Shown here: positions 8,268 through 20,547 of the stretch, one piece after another
Layout of the letters: each line of letters opens with the position of its first letter
Position numbering within the stretch: the first letter of the stretch is position 1
Source of the DNA: Streptococcus sp. 596553
Lineage (GTDB): Bacteria > Bacillota > Bacilli > Lactobacillales > Streptococcaceae
Direction of reading: 5' to 3'
DNA length: 64,000 nt
Assembly (NCBI RefSeq): GCF_900411395.1
Contig: NZ_OXCQ01000001.1
Coordinates: forward strand, 124,001-188,000
The notes under the pieces: generated by a model
What the model saw: the letters and a program-made list of their open reading frames with translations, nothing else
What the model was told of the DNA's origin: nothing
Databases searched by the model: none
Translations under genes and position numbers: made by a program

Positions 8268-8942
8268 ATGATAAAAATCTTATTGGTTGAGGATGACCTA
8301 GGCCTGTCAAATTCAGTATTTGACTTTTTAGACGATTTTGCGGATGTCATGCAGGTATTTGATGGGGAAGAAGGTCTCTACGAAGCTGAAAGTGGCGTCT
8401 ATGATTTGATTTTGCTCGATTTGATGTTGCCTGAAAAAAATGGCTTCCAAGTCTTGAAAGAATTGCGTGAAAAGGGGATTACGACTCCAGTTCTGATCAT
8501 GACTGCCAAGGAAAGTTTGGATGATAAGGGACATGGATTTGAACTGGGAGCGGATGATTATCTGACCAAACCTTTCTACCTCGAAGAACTCAAAATGCGG
8601 ATTCAAGCCCTTCTCAAACGTTCAGGCAAGTTTAATGAAAACACCTTGACTTATGGAAATATTGTGGTTAATTTGTCAACCAATACCGTTAAAGTCGAAG
8701 ATACTCCTGTCGAATTGCTAGGTAAAGAGTTTGATTTATTAGTTTATTTCCTTCAAAATCAAAATGTTATTTTGCCTAAGACTCAGATTTTTGATCGTCT
8801 ATGGGGATTTGATAGTGACACAACGATTTCGGTTGTCGAAGTCTATGTTTCAAAAGTCCGTAAGAAATTAAAAGGAACCACTTTTGCAGAGAATTTGCAA
8901 ACCTTGCGCAGTGTTGGGTATATTTTAAAAGATGTTCAGTAA
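8268..8942 (+). CDS. ciaR: Response regulator CiaR
   Basis: A 224-residue OmpR-family regulator. The receiver domain has acidic residues E8/D9/D10, phospho-acceptor D51 (LLDLMLPE), a conserved T and the KPF motif. The C-terminal winged helix ends with YVSKVRKKL...[11 protein letters not shown] 8268 follows AAGGAGGAG. CiaR with its kinase CiaH governs competence, cell-wall stress tolerance, beta-lactam susceptibility and small RNAs in streptococci. The gene overlaps ciaH by 11 bases, so the pair is translated together from the promoter at 8235-8243. Confidence 0.96.
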   Translation: MIKILLVEDDLGLSNSVFDFLDDFADVMQVFDGEEGLYEAESGVYDLILLDLMLPEKNGFQVLKELREKGITTPVLIMTAKESLDDKGHGFELGADDYLTKPFYLEELKMRIQALLKRSGKFNENTLTYGNIVVNLSTNTVKVEDTPVELLGKEFDLLVYFLQNQNVILPKTQIFDRLWGFDSDTTISVVEVYVSKVRKKLKGTTFAENLQTLRSVGYILKDVQ

Positions 8943-10266
8943 ACTAAAAAAAACATGGTATGCGGATGATTTTAGTTATTTTATTCGCAACTTTGGTGTC
9001 TTCACTCTGATTTTCTCTACAATGACTCTGATTATTTTGCAGGTCATGCATTCGAGTCTCTATACTTCGGTAGATGATAAGCTTCATGGACTGAGTGAAA
9101 ATCCTCAGGCAGTTATTCAGCTTGCTGTAAATAGGGCAACAGAAGAGATTAAAGATTTAGAGAATGCCGCTACAGATACTAGTAAGACTGAGATAAAACC
9201 CAATGTCAGTTCCAATACGGAGGTTATTCTTTTTGATAAGAATTTTACACAGCTCCTTTCTGGAAATCGATTTTTGGGATTGGATAAGATTAAGTTAGAG
9301 AAAAAAGAACTAGGCCATATCTATCAGATTCAGGTTTTTAATAGCTATGGACAAGAAGAAATCTATCGCATGATTTTGATGGAAACCAATATCAGTTCGG
9401 TTTCAACCAATATCAAGTATGCAGCTATCTTGATTAATACCAGTCAGTTGGAGCAGGCCAGTCAAAAGCACGAACAATTGATTGTGATTGTGATGGCAAG
9501 TTTCTGGATTTTGTCTTTACTTGCCAGTCTCTATCTAGCTAGGGTCAGTGTTAGGCCTCTGCTTGAGAGCATGCAGAAGCAACAGTCCTTTGTGGAAAAT
9601 GCTAGTCATGAGTTACGAACTCCACTCGCAGTTTTGCAAAATCGCTTAGAGACCCTTTTTCGTAAGCCAGAAGCAACCATTATGGATGTAAGCGAAAGCA
9701 TTGCCTCTAGTTTGGAAGAAGTCCGAAATATGCGTTTTTTGACAACAAACTTGTTGAACTTAGCTCGTAGAGATGATGGCATTAAGCCAGAACTTGCAGA
9801 AGTTCCAACTAGTTTTTTCAATACGACTTTCACAAACTATGAGATGATTGCTTCGGAAAATGATCGTGTCTTCCGTTTTGAAAATCGGATCCATCGTCCG
9901 ATTGTGACGGATCAACTGCTCTTGAAGCAGTTGATGACTATCTTATTTGATAATGCTGTCAAGTATACTGAAGAGGATGGTGAAATTGATTTTCTTATCT
10001 CGGCGACCGATCGTAATCTTTATTTGCTAGTTTCCGATAATGGAGTCGGTATTTCGACAGAAGATAAAAAGAAAATTTTTGATCGTTTTTATCGAGTCGA
10101 CAAGGCTAGAACCCGGCAAAAAGGTGGCTTTGGTTTAGGATTGTCCCTAGCCAAGCAAATTGTAGATGCGCTAAAAGGAACCATTACTGTTAAAGATAAT
10201 AAGCCAAAGGGAACAATCTTTGAAGTGAAGATTGCCATTCACACACCATCTAAAAAGAAAAAATAA
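8932..10266 (+). CDS. ciaH: Sensor histidine kinase CiaH
   Basis: A 444-residue membrane kinase. One transmembrane helix lies near residues 20-42 and a second near 185-205, flanking an extracellular sensor region. HisKA follows with H226 in [10 protein letters not shown], then the HATPase domain with N box (LFDNAVKYT), G1 (DNGVGIS) and G2 ([10 protein letters not shown]). It phosphorylates CiaR. The coding sequence overlaps ciaR and its stop lies in the first bases of a strong bidirectional terminator. Confidence 0.96.
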   Translation: MFSKLKKTWYADDFSYFIRNFGVFTLIFSTMTLIILQVMHSSLYTSVDDKLHGLSENPQAVIQLAVNRATEEIKDLENAATDTSKTEIKPNVSSNTEVILFDKNFTQLLSGNRFLGLDKIKLEKKELGHIYQIQVFNSYGQEEIYRMILMETNISSVSTNIKYAAILINTSQLEQASQKHEQLIVIVMASFWILSLLASLYLARVSVRPLLESMQKQQSFVENASHELRTPLAVLQNRLETLFRKPEATIMDVSESIASSLEEVRNMRFLTTNLLNLARRDDGIKPELAEVPTSFFNTTFTNYEMIASENDRVFRFENRIHRPIVTDQLLLKQLMTILFDNAVKYTEEDGEIDFLISATDRNLYLLVSDNGVGISTEDKKKIFDRFYRVDKARTRQKGGFGLGLSLAKQIVDALKGTITVKDNKPKGTIFEVKIAIHTPSKKKK

Positions 10267-10300
10267 ACATATCGCTCCAGACGGGGCGATATGTTTATTT
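10264..10300. terminator. Bidirectional terminator between ciaH and the DUF3270 gene
   Basis: AACATATCGCTCC pairs with GGGGCGATATGTT around an AGAC loop, and the stem extends outward through TA/TA pairs. A T-run follows on the + strand, and the complementary run of A/T on the other side can serve the convergent gene. Confidence 0.85.
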
Positions 10301-10582
10301 TTTAAGTTTTCGTTTGATAATAGAGCGTTGGACTTTTAAAACAAGTAAGCTGGATACTATTGCTGCAGGTAAGGCGAGCACAGTTGTTAATTTTAATGAT
10401 AAAAAGATAAAACTAAAGATAGCAATGCAGATACAAAAAACAGCGATATTGACAAAAAATAAAATTTCTTTGAGATTGCTATCAGCTTGTGCTTCAGGTG
10501 TATAAGCTTGATAATGAGGAAGTTGCTGGTTTAATTCTTCTTGATAGTCTACTTCATAGGATTGTAATTTTCTTACGGGCAT
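10295..10582 (-). CDS. DUF3270 small membrane protein
   Basis: A 95-residue protein of the streptococcal DUF3270 type. The N-terminal half is acidic and soluble (PVRKLQSYEVDYQEELNQQ). Two adjacent hydrophobic helices (about residues 42-62 and 66-84) end in a strongly basic tail RSIIKRKLKK. Shine-Dalgarno AAGGAGAG precedes the ATG. It is convergent with ciaH and shares its terminator. No function is known to me. Confidence 0.78.
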   Translation of the reverse strand: MPVRKLQSYEVDYQEELNQQLPHYQAYTPEAQADSNLKEILFFVNIAVFCICIAIFSFIFLSLKLTTVLALPAAIVSSLLVLKVQRSIIKRKLKK

Positions 10583-10705
10583 GATTCTCTCCTTAACAGT
10601 ACATACCTATTTTATCATTTTTTCAGCAGAGAATTATTACAGAAAGGTTACAAAAAGAATAAGGTCCCTTTTCATTTTCAAAGAATAGCTGATTTTGGAG
10701 AAATA

Positions 10706-10714
10706 TGGTATAAT
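10706..10714 (+). promoter_or_regulatory. Extended -10 promoter TGGTATAAT, leaderless arrangement
   Basis: TATAAT at 10709-10714 ends 7 bases before ATG 10722, so the expected transcription start is within a base or two of the start codon, and no Shine-Dalgarno lies between them. Confidence 0.65.
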
Positions 10715-10721
10715 TTTTCCT

Positions 10722-11651
10722 ATGGAAAAGATTATCATTACAGCAACTGCTGAAAGTATTGAACAAGTTAAACAATTGCTCGAAGCTGGCGTAGACCGTA
10801 TCTATGTCGGTGAGAAAGATTTTGGCCTTCGTCTACCAACGACCTTTAGTCATGACCAATTGCGTGAAATCGCTAAGCTGGTTCATGATGCTGGTAAGGA
10901 ATTGATTGTTGCAGTCAATGCCCTCATGCACCAAGATATGATGGACCGTATCAAACCTTTCTTAGACTTTTTGGAAGAAATCAAGACAGACTACATTACG
11001 ATTGGGGATGCAGGTGTCTTCTACGTAGTCAACCGCGATGGTTATTCATTTAAGACCATTTATGATGCTTCAACTATGGTGACAAGCAGTCGTCAGATTA
11101 ACTTCTGGGGACAAAAGGCTGGCGCATCTGAGGCTGTTTTGGCGCGTGAAATTCCATCGGCTGAACTCTTCAAAATGCCAGAGATTTTAGAAATTCCTGC
11201 TGAAGTTTTGGTGTACGGTGCTAGTGTCATCCATCATTCTAAACGTCCACTTTTGCAAAACTACTATAACTTTACGCATATCGATGATGAAAAGACGCGC
11301 AAGCGTGACCTCTTCTTGGCAGAGCCAAGTGACCCAGAGAGCCACTATTCCATTTTTGAAGATAATCATGGTACCCATATCTTTGCCAATAACGACCTTG
11401 ATTTGATGACTAAATTGACAGAATTGGTGGAGCATGGTTTTACCCATTGGAAATTAGAAGGACTTTATACTCCAGGTCAAAACTTTGTTGAGATTGCAAA
11501 ACTCTTTATCCAAGTGCGTAGCTTGATTCAAGAGGGCAACTTTAGCCATGACCAAGCCTTCTTGCTGGATGAAGAAGTGCGTAAACTTCACCCTAAAAAC
11601 CGTTTCCTTGATACAGGATTTTATGACTACGATCCTGACATGGTTAAATAA
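10722..11651 (+). CDS. U32 family peptidase-like protein
   Basis: A 309-residue U32 family (PF01136-type) protein with the typical GVDRIYVGEKDFGLR start and the later F-K-M-P-E-I-L-E and L-E-G-L-Y-T-P-G motifs. Several bacterial U32 proteins (TrhP/YrrN-YrrO group) act in prephenate-dependent hydroxylation of tRNA wobble uridine rather than in proteolysis. The short length fits the YrrN-like half of that pair, but which role applies cannot be decided here. The ATG at 10722 is chosen because the upstream in-frame codons run through the promoter. Probably translated from a leaderless message. Confidence 0.85.
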   Translation: MEKIIITATAESIEQVKQLLEAGVDRIYVGEKDFGLRLPTTFSHDQLREIAKLVHDAGKELIVAVNALMHQDMMDRIKPFLDFLEEIKTDYITIGDAGVFYVVNRDGYSFKTIYDASTMVTSSRQINFWGQKAGASEAVLAREIPSAELFKMPEILEIPAEVLVYGASVIHHSKRPLLQNYYNFTHIDDEKTRKRDLFLAEPSDPESHYSIFEDNHGTHIFANNDLDLMTKLTELVEHGFTHWKLEGLYTPGQNFVEIAKLFIQVRSLIQEGNFSHDQAFLLDEEVRKLHPKNRFLDTGFYDYDPDMVK

Positions 11652-11664
11652 AGTAAATGATTCG

Positions 11665-11706
11665 TTGAGAGAAGAAAGATGCAAACATTTCTTCTCTCAA
11701 TTTTTC
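11665..11706 (+). terminator. Terminator after the U32 gene
   Basis: TTGAGAGAAGAAA pairs with TTTCTTCTCTCAA (13 bp) and is followed by TTTTTCTT. Confidence 0.85.
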
Positions 11707-11832
11707 TTATTCTCCAATATTTTCAAAAAATAAGTAGGCTAGGATGCTCTATTTATTAGGATTTTTAAGAAAAGTGACCTTCTTGAGTTTGAAAATTATC
11801 CTATGTTTGCAGGTGCCAAATGGCCCTTTTTT

Positions 11833-11841
11833 TGGTATAAT
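11833..11841 (+). promoter_or_regulatory. Extended -10 promoter TGGTATAAT of dinG, leaderless arrangement
   Basis: TATAAT at 11836-11841 is separated from ATG 11850 by 8 bases of T/A sequence without a ribosome-binding site. Confidence 0.65.
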
Positions 11842-11849
11842 TTTTTATA

Positions 11850-14300
11850 ATGAAAACGATTGGTAATCGCTATGTTGTGGTGGATTTAGAGGCAACTAGC
11901 ACAGGTAGTAAGGCTAAAATTATCCAAGTGGGAATTGTCGTGATTGAGGACGGAAAAATCGTCGATCACTATACGACGGATGTCAATCCACATGAACCCT
12001 TGGATGCTCATATCAAAGAACTGACAGGATTGACAGACCAACGTCTGGCGCAAGCACCTGATTTTTCGCAAGTTGCTAGAAAAATCTTTGACTTGGTGGA
12101 GGATGGGCTTTTTGTAGCCCATAATGTTCAGTTTGATGCCAATCTTTTGGCGGAAAATTTATTTTTTGAAGGCTATGAACTAAGAAATCCTCGTGTTGAC
12201 ACGGTCGAATTGGCCCAAGTCTTTTTCCCTGAACTGGAAAAATATAGTTTGCCGATATTGTGCCGAGAATTAGGAATTCCTCTAAAACACGCTCACACAG
12301 CCCTTTCAGACGCCCAAGCTACAGCGGAATTACTCTTATTTCTACGGGAAAAGATGGCCCAGCTTCCGAAAGGTCTCTTGGAACGCTTGCTGGAAATGGC
12401 TGACGCTCTCTTATATGAGTCCTACCTGGTTATTGAGGAAATTTATCGCAACCAATCTATCCTTAGTTCTCCAGACTTGATTGAAGTTCAAGGGCTATAT
12501 TTCAAGAAAACTGCAGCTCCCAATGAGCCACGAAAACTATCTCAAGATTTTTCTAAAAATATTTCTTTGTTGAACCTTGAAGTGAGGGAGGAACAAGAAA
12601 GTTTTGCTAAAGAGGTTGGCTTGCTATTGAAAGATGAGCCTGTCTCTCTGATTCAAGCGCCGACAGGGATTGGGAAAACTTATGGCTATCTCTTACCCGC
12701 TTTGTCCCAAGTAAAAGAGCGTCAGATTATCCTTAGCGTTCCGACAAAGATTCTTCAAAATCAAATCATGGAAGAAGAAGGTAAACGCCTCAAGGAAGTA
12801 TTTCATACATATATTCATTCTTTAAAGGGGCCTCAAAATTATTTGAAGTTGGATGCCTTTTATCGTTCCTTGCAGGAAAATGATGAAAATCGCTTATTTA
12901 GACGCTTTAAAATGCAAGTCTTGGTCTGGCTGACTGAGACAGAGACAGGGGATTTGGATGAGATTGGGCAACTCTACCGTTATCAACATTTTCTAACAGA
13001 TCTTCGTCATGACGGAAAGTTATCTTCTAAAAGTTTATTTGTAACAGAAGATTTTTGGAAACGTAGTCAAGAAAGGGCAGAGACCTGCAAGCTTTTAGTG
13101 ACCAATCATGCCTATCTTGTAACCAGACTGGAAGATAATCCTGAATTTATCAGTGACCGTTTATTGATTATTGATGAAGTTCAAAAAGTTTTGTTGTCTC
13201 TAGAAAATCTGCTTCAAGAGACCTACGATATCCAGTCTATTATCGATTTGCTTGATAAGGCTTTACTGGAGGAGCAAAATAAGGTTCAGCAACGAATACT
13301 AGAAAGTATTCGCTTTGAGTGCCTCTACTTGATAGAACAATTTCAGTCTGGCAAATCTAGGAAAAATATCTTAGATTCTCTGGTCAATCTCCATCAGTAT
13401 TTTTCAGAATTAGAGGTAGAAGGCTTTGAGGAGCTGGTTCGCTATTTTACAGCTGACCGAGATTACTGGCTTGAAGCAACTGAAACGGGTCAAAAGAAAA
13501 TTCAGATTTCTTCTACGAAATCAGGCCGTATTCTTCTATCTTCTTTAGTGCCTGATTCGTGTCAAGTCTTGGGAGTGTCGGCTACTCTTGAGATTAGTCA
13601 GAGAGTTTCTTTGGCAGACCTGTTAGGCTATCCCGAAGCTAAATTTGTTAAGATTGAAGCTGGTAAAAAACAGGATCAAGAAGTGGTCTTGGTCAAGGAT
13701 TTTCCTCTAGTAACAGAAATTTCCTTAGAAGTCTATGCCAAGGAGGTAGCTGATTTGCTGATGGGAGTTCAAGCTTTCCAACAACCGATTTTGGCTCTCT
13801 TTACTGCCAAAGACATGCTTCTAGCAGTATCGGATTTACTTCCAGTTAGCCACTTGGCCCAGTATAAAAATGGTGATGTTCATCAACTGAAGAAACGCTT
13901 TGAAAAAGGAGAACAACAAATCTTGCTTGGTGCAGCAAGTTTCTGGGAGGGAGTTGATTTTTCAAGCCATCCTTTTGTGATTCAAGTTGTACCAAGACTT
14001 CCTTTCCAAAATCCTCAAGAGCCCTTGACGAAAAAGATTAATCAAGAACTGAATCAAGAAGGGGAAAATGCCTTTTATGATTATCAGTTGCCAATGGCCA
14101 TTATTCGTTTAAAACAGGCTTTGGGAAGAAGTATGAGACGTGAACACCAACGTTCCTTAACCCTCATTCTGGATAGGAGAATTGTCGGAAAACGATACGG
14201 CAAGCAAATAGTGACTTCTCTAGCAAAAGAAGCGAGTGTTACAACGATTGCTCAATCTGAAGTTAATGAGGCTATTGATAGATTTTTAAATGAACTTTGA
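11850..14300 (+). CDS. dinG: DinG-family exonuclease/helicase
   Basis: An 816-residue fusion of an N-terminal DEDDh 3'-5' exonuclease (D12/E14 in VDLEATSTGS, later H-N-V-x-F-D and H-x-A-x-x-D-A) with an XPD-like superfamily 2 helicase. The helicase has Walker A APTGIGKT near residue 270, DEVQ at 442-445 and a C-terminal motif VI region with Q-A-L-G-R-S-M-R. Enzymes of this Gram-positive type degrade or remodel nucleic acid during repair. The cysteines that hold the Fe-S cluster in E. coli DinG are not present between motifs Ia and II (NYLKL in place of NYLCL), as in the S. aureus relative. Confidence 0.92.
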   Translation: MKTIGNRYVVVDLEATSTGSKAKIIQVGIVVIEDGKIVDHYTTDVNPHEPLDAHIKELTGLTDQRLAQAPDFSQVARKIFDLVEDGLFVAHNVQFDANLLAENLFFEGYELRNPRVDTVELAQVFFPELEKYSLPILCRELGIPLKHAHTALSDAQATAELLLFLREKMAQLPKGLLERLLEMADALLYESYLVIEEIYRNQSILSSPDLIEVQGLYFKKTAAPNEPRKLSQDFSKNISLLNLEVREEQESFAKEVGLLLKDEPVSLIQAPTGIGKTYGYLLPALSQVKERQIILSVPTKILQNQIMEEEGKRLKEVFHTYIHSLKGPQNYLKLDAFYRSLQENDENRLFRRFKMQVLVWLTETETGDLDEIGQLYRYQHFLTDLRHDGKLSSKSLFVTEDFWKRSQERAETCKLLVTNHAYLVTRLEDNPEFISDRLLIIDEVQKVLLSLENLLQETYDIQSIIDLLDKALLEEQNKVQQRILESIRFECLYLIEQFQSGKSRKNILDSLVNLHQYFSELEVEGFEELVRYFTADRDYWLEATETGQKKIQISSTKSGRILLSSLVPDSCQVLGVSATLEISQRVSLADLLGYPEAKFVKIEAGKKQDQEVVLVKDFPLVTEISLEVYAKEVADLLMGVQAFQQPILALFTAKDMLLAVSDLLPVSHLAQYKNGDVHQLKKRFEKGEQQILLGAASFWEGVDFSSHPFVIQVVPRLPFQNPQEPLTKKINQELNQEGENAFYDYQLPMAIIRLKQALGRSMRREHQRSLTLILDRRIVGKRYGKQIVTSLAKEASVTTIAQSEVNEAIDRFLNEL

Positions 14301-14336
14301 TAAATAGTATTGTATGAAAGTATAAGGTTAGTGTAT

Positions 14337-15560
14337 ATGAAACGTTCTCTCGACTCTAGAGTCGATTATAGTTTGCTCTTGCCAGTATTTTTTCTACTGG
14401 TTATTGGCGTGGTGGCTATCTATATAGCCGTTAGTCATGATTATCCAAATAATATTCTGCCCATTTTAGGGCAGCAGGTCGCCTGGATTGCCTTGGGGCT
14501 TGTGATTGGTTTTATCGTCATGCTCTTCAATACAGAGTTTCTTTGGAAGGTGACCCCCTTTCTATATATTTTAGGCTTGGGACTCATGGTTTTGCCGATC
14601 GTCTTTTATAATCCAAGCCTGGTTGCATCAACGGGTGCCAAAAACTGGGTATCAATAAATGGAATTACCCTATTCCAACCGTCAGAATTTATGAAGATAT
14701 CCTATATTCTCATGTTGGCTCGTGTGATAGTTCAATTTACAAAGAAACATAAGGAATGGAGACGCACGGTTCCGCTGGACTTTTTGTTAATTTTTTGGAT
14801 GATTCTCTTTACCATTCCAGTCCTAGTTCTTTTGGCACTTCAAAGTGACTTGGGGACGGCTTTGGTTTTTGTAGCCATTTTTTCAGGAATCGTTTTATTA
14901 TCAGGGGTTTCTTGGAAAATTATTATCCCAGTATTTGTGACTGCTGTAACAGGAGTTGCTGGTTTCTTAGCAATCTTTCTTAGCAAGGACGGACGAGCTT
15001 TTCTTCACCAGATTGGAATGCCGACCTACCAAATCAATCGGATTTTGGCTTGGCTCAATCCCTTTGAGTTTGCCCAAACAACGACTTACCAGCAGGCTCA
15101 AGGGCAGATTGCCATTGGGAGTGGTGGCTTATTTGGTCAGGGATTTAATGCTTCGAATCTGCTTATCCCAGTTCGAGAGTCGGATATGATTTTCACGGTC
15201 ATTGCAGAAGATTTTGGCTTTATTGGCTCTGTCCTTGTTATCGCCCTTTATCTCATGTTGATTTATCGTATGTTGAAGATTACTCTGAAATCAAATAACC
15301 AATTCTACACCTATATTTCCACTGGCTTGATTATGATGTTACTCTTTCATATCTTTGAGAATATCGGTGCCGTAACAGGTTTGCTTCCTTTGACTGGGAT
15401 TCCCTTGCCTTTCATTTCTCAAGGGGGATCAGCTATTATCAGTAATTTGATTGGTGTTGGCTTGCTTTTATCGATGAGTTACCAGACTAATCTAGCTGAA
15501 GAAAAGAGCGGAAAAGTTCCATTCAAACGGAAAAAGGTTGTATTAAAACAAATCAAATAA
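14337..15560 (+). CDS. rodA: SEDS peptidoglycan polymerase RodA
   Basis: A 407-residue polytopic membrane protein of the SEDS family, about ten transmembrane helices. It polymerises glycan strands for side-wall (peripheral) growth, partnered by a class B PBP. Family motifs include GAKNWVSI, LFQPSEFMKIS, LQSDLGTALVF, the long extracellular loop with AIGSGGLFGQGF, and LPFISQGGSA near the end. ATG 14337 begins MKRSLDSRVDYSLL, the expected N-terminus; upstream codons to 14310 look non-coding. It follows dinG after only 36 bases and precedes the DJ-1 gene by 10, so the three may be co-transcribed. Confidence 0.95.
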   Translation: MKRSLDSRVDYSLLLPVFFLLVIGVVAIYIAVSHDYPNNILPILGQQVAWIALGLVIGFIVMLFNTEFLWKVTPFLYILGLGLMVLPIVFYNPSLVASTGAKNWVSINGITLFQPSEFMKISYILMLARVIVQFTKKHKEWRRTVPLDFLLIFWMILFTIPVLVLLALQSDLGTALVFVAIFSGIVLLSGVSWKIIIPVFVTAVTGVAGFLAIFLSKDGRAFLHQIGMPTYQINRILAWLNPFEFAQTTTYQQAQGQIAIGSGGLFGQGFNASNLLIPVRESDMIFTVIAEDFGFIGSVLVIALYLMLIYRMLKITLKSNNQFYTYISTGLIMMLLFHIFENIGAVTGLLPLTGIPLPFISQGGSAIISNLIGVGLLLSMSYQTNLAEEKSGKVPFKRKKVVLKQIK

Positions 15561-15570
15561 GGAGAAAATC

Positions 15571-16125
15571 ATGGTAACAGTAGCAGTTATGTTAGCTCAG
15601 GGCTTTGAAGAAATTGAAGCCTTGACAGTTGTAGATGTCTTGCGTCGCGCCAATATCACTTGTCATATGGTAGGATTTGAAGAGCAAGTGACAGGCTCGC
15701 ACGCAATCCAAGTAAGAGCAGATCGTGTCTTTGATGGTGATTTATCAGACTATGACATGATTGTCCTTCCTGGAGGGATGCCTGGTTCTGCACATTTGCG
15801 CGATAATCAGGCTTTGATGCAAGAATTGCAAAGTTTCGAACGAGAAGGGAAGAAACTGGCAGCTATTTGTGCGGCGCCAATTGCCCTCAATCAAGCAGGG
15901 CTATTGAAAAACAAGCAGTACACTTGTTATGACGGTGTTCAAGAGCAAATCCTTGATGGTCACTACGTCAAGGAAACAGTAGTGGTAGATGGTCATTTGA
16001 TAACCAGTCGAGGTCCATCAACAGCCCTTGCCTTTGCCTACGAGTTGGTGGAGCAATTAGGAGGAGACGCAGAGACTTTACGAACAGGAATGCTCTATCG
16101 AGATGTCTTTGGTAAAAATCAGTAA
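15571..16125 (+). CDS. DJ-1/PfpI family protein
   Basis: A 184-residue cytosolic protein of the DJ-1/ThiJ/PfpI family. The start MVTVAVMLAQGFEEIEA carries the conserved glutamate. The nucleophile elbow has C100 in AAICAAP, and the histidine region HLITSRGPSTALAFA follows. Members act as glyoxalases/deglycases or chaperone-like oxidative-stress proteins; substrate not determinable here. Shine-Dalgarno AAGGAGAA lies 5 bases before the ATG. Confidence 0.9.
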   Translation: MVTVAVMLAQGFEEIEALTVVDVLRRANITCHMVGFEEQVTGSHAIQVRADRVFDGDLSDYDMIVLPGGMPGSAHLRDNQALMQELQSFEREGKKLAAICAAPIALNQAGLLKNKQYTCYDGVQEQILDGHYVKETVVVDGHLITSRGPSTALAFAYELVEQLGGDAETLRTGMLYRDVFGKNQ

Positions 16126-16150
16126 AACGGGAGTTATTCTCTCGTTTTTC
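16124..16150 (+). terminator. Terminator after the DJ-1 gene
   Basis: AAAACGGGAG pairs with CTCTCGTTTT around a short TTATT loop, followed by T/C. Confidence 0.75.
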
Positions 16151-16193
16151 ATGTGGAAAAATCAGGGAAATCATCGCTTTTTTCATAAAAAAA

Positions 16194-16202
16194 TGCTATA
16201 AT
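16194..16202 (+). promoter_or_regulatory. Extended -10 promoter TGCTATAAT, leaderless arrangement
   Basis: TATAAT at 16197-16202 ends 7 bases before the chosen start ATG 16210. The in-frame ATG at 16201 sits inside the -10 box and cannot be the start of this transcript. Confidence 0.65.
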
Positions 16203-16209
16203 GAAGGGT

Positions 16210-18734
<2,525 letters not shown>

Positions 18735-18771
18735 AAAATCGGGAGAAGTAGTTCCCTTGGTCTAAAAAATA

Positions 18772-18780
18772 TGATATAAT
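18772..18780 (+). promoter_or_regulatory. Extended -10 promoter of ezrA (TGATATAAT)
   Basis: Perfect TATAAT with a TGn extension in the 81-base gap between gyrB and ezrA. Confidence 0.6.
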
Positions 18781-18815
18781 CATTACGATTGTTTCAAGTA
18801 AAAAAGGAGTTTGAT

Positions 18816-20543
18816 ATGTCTAATGGACAACTAATTTATTTAATGGTTGCAATTGCAGTCATTTTAGTTCTGGCTTATGTAGTGGCAATCTTTCTACGTA
18901 AGCGAAATGAGGGAAGATTAGAGGCGCTAGAAGAAAGAAAAGAAGAACTATACAATCTTCCAGTAAATGATGAAGTAGAAGCTGTAAAAAATATGCACTT
19001 GATTGGACAAAGTCAAGTGGCTTTCCGTGAATGGAATCAAAAATGGGTCGATTTATCTCTCAACTCTTTTGCCGATATTGAAAATAATCTCTTTGAAGCA
19101 GAAGGCTATAACCATTCATTTCGTTTTCTCAAGGCCAGTCATCAAATTGACCAAATTGAGAGTCAAATTACTTTGATTGAAGAAGATATTGCTGAAATTC
19201 GCAATGCTTTGGCAGACTTAGAGAAGCAAGAATCTAAAAATAGTGGTCGTGTTCTTCATGCTTTGGATTTATTTGAGGAACTTCAGCATAGAGTTGCTGA
19301 AAATTCAGAACAGTATGGTCAAGCCTTGGATGAAATTGAAAAACAATTAGAAAATATCCAATCTGAATTTTCACAATTTGTAACCTTGAATTCATCGGGT
19401 GACCCTGTGGAAGCCGCAGTGATTTTGGATAATGCTGAAAATCATATCTTGGCTTTGACACATATTGTTGATCGTATACCAGCAATTGTAACAACATTAT
19501 CTAAAGAGCTACCAGATCAACTAGAAGATTTAGAAGATGGTTATCGTAAACTAATTGATGCTAATTATCATTTTGTTGAAACGGATATTGAAGCACGTTT
19601 CCACTTGCTTTATGAAGCATTCAAGAAAAACCAAGAGAATATTCGTCAGTTGGAATTGGATAATGCCGAATATGAGAATGGACAGGCACAAGAGGAAATC
19701 AATGCCTTGTATGATATTTTTACTCGAGAAATTGCTGCTCAGAAAGTAGTGGAAAATCTACTTGCAACTCTTCCAACTTACCTTCAACATATGAAAGAGA
19801 ATAATACTTTATTGGGAGAAGATATTGCACGTTTGAGCAAGACCTATTTACTTCCTGAGACAGCTGCAAGCCATGTTCGTCGTATTCAGACAGAATTAGA
19901 GAATTTTGAGGCAGCTATTGTTGAGATAACTTCAAATCAAGAAGAACCAACCCAAGCTTATTCAGTTCTTGAAGAAAATCTTGAGGATTTACAAACTCAA
20001 CTAAAAGATATTGAAGATGAGCAAATTTCAGTTAGTGAGCGCCTGACACAAATTGAGAAAGATGATATCAATGCACGTCAAAAGGCCAATGTTTATGTCA
20101 ATCGTCTCCATACTATCAAGCGATACATGGAAAAACGCAATCTGCCAGGTATTCCACAAACTTTCTTGAAGTTATTCTTTACGGCAAGCAATAATACCGA
20201 GGATTTAATGGTTGAGTTAGAACAGAAAATGATTAACATTGAATCTGTTACCCGAGTTCTTGAAATTGCAACGAATGATATGGAAGCTTTAGAAACGGAA
20301 ACTTATAATATTGTACAATATGCAACTTTAACAGAGCAACTCTTGCAATATTCTAACCGCTATCGCTCATTTGATGAACGCATTCAAGAAGCATTTAACG
20401 AAGCTTTAGAGATTTTTGAAAAAGAATTTGATTATCACGCTTCATTTGACAAGATTTCTCAAGCATTGGAAGTGGCAGAGCCTGGTGTAACCAACCGCTT
20501 TGTTACCTCATATGAGAAAACACGTGAAACGATTCGTTTTTAA
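18816..20543 (+). CDS. ezrA: Septation ring formation regulator EzrA
   Basis: A 575-residue membrane-anchored cell-division protein. A single N-terminal transmembrane helix (about residues 6-27, LIYLMVAIAVILVLAYVVAI) is followed by a basic stretch and then almost continuous coiled-coil/spectrin-like repeats. EzrA controls Z-ring placement and links FtsZ to peptidoglycan synthesis at mid-cell. ATG 18816 follows AAAAAGGAG; the upstream frame to 18789 overlaps the leader. Confidence 0.95.
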   Translation: MSNGQLIYLMVAIAVILVLAYVVAIFLRKRNEGRLEALEERKEELYNLPVNDEVEAVKNMHLIGQSQVAFREWNQKWVDLSLNSFADIENNLFEAEGYNHSFRFLKASHQIDQIESQITLIEEDIAEIRNALADLEKQESKNSGRVLHALDLFEELQHRVAENSEQYGQALDEIEKQLENIQSEFSQFVTLNSSGDPVEAAVILDNAENHILALTHIVDRIPAIVTTLSKELPDQLEDLEDGYRKLIDANYHFVETDIEARFHLLYEAFKKNQENIRQLELDNAEYENGQAQEEINALYDIFTREIAAQKVVENLLATLPTYLQHMKENNTLLGEDIARLSKTYLLPETAASHVRRIQTELENFEAAIVEITSNQEEPTQAYSVLEENLEDLQTQLKDIEDEQISVSERLTQIEKDDINARQKANVYVNRLHTIKRYMEKRNLPGIPQTFLKLFFTASNNTEDLMVELEQKMINIESVTRVLEIATNDMEALETETYNIVQYATLTEQLLQYSNRYRSFDERIQEAFNEALEIFEKEFDYHASFDKISQALEVAEPGVTNRFVTSYEKTRETIRF

Positions 20544-20547
20544 TAAA

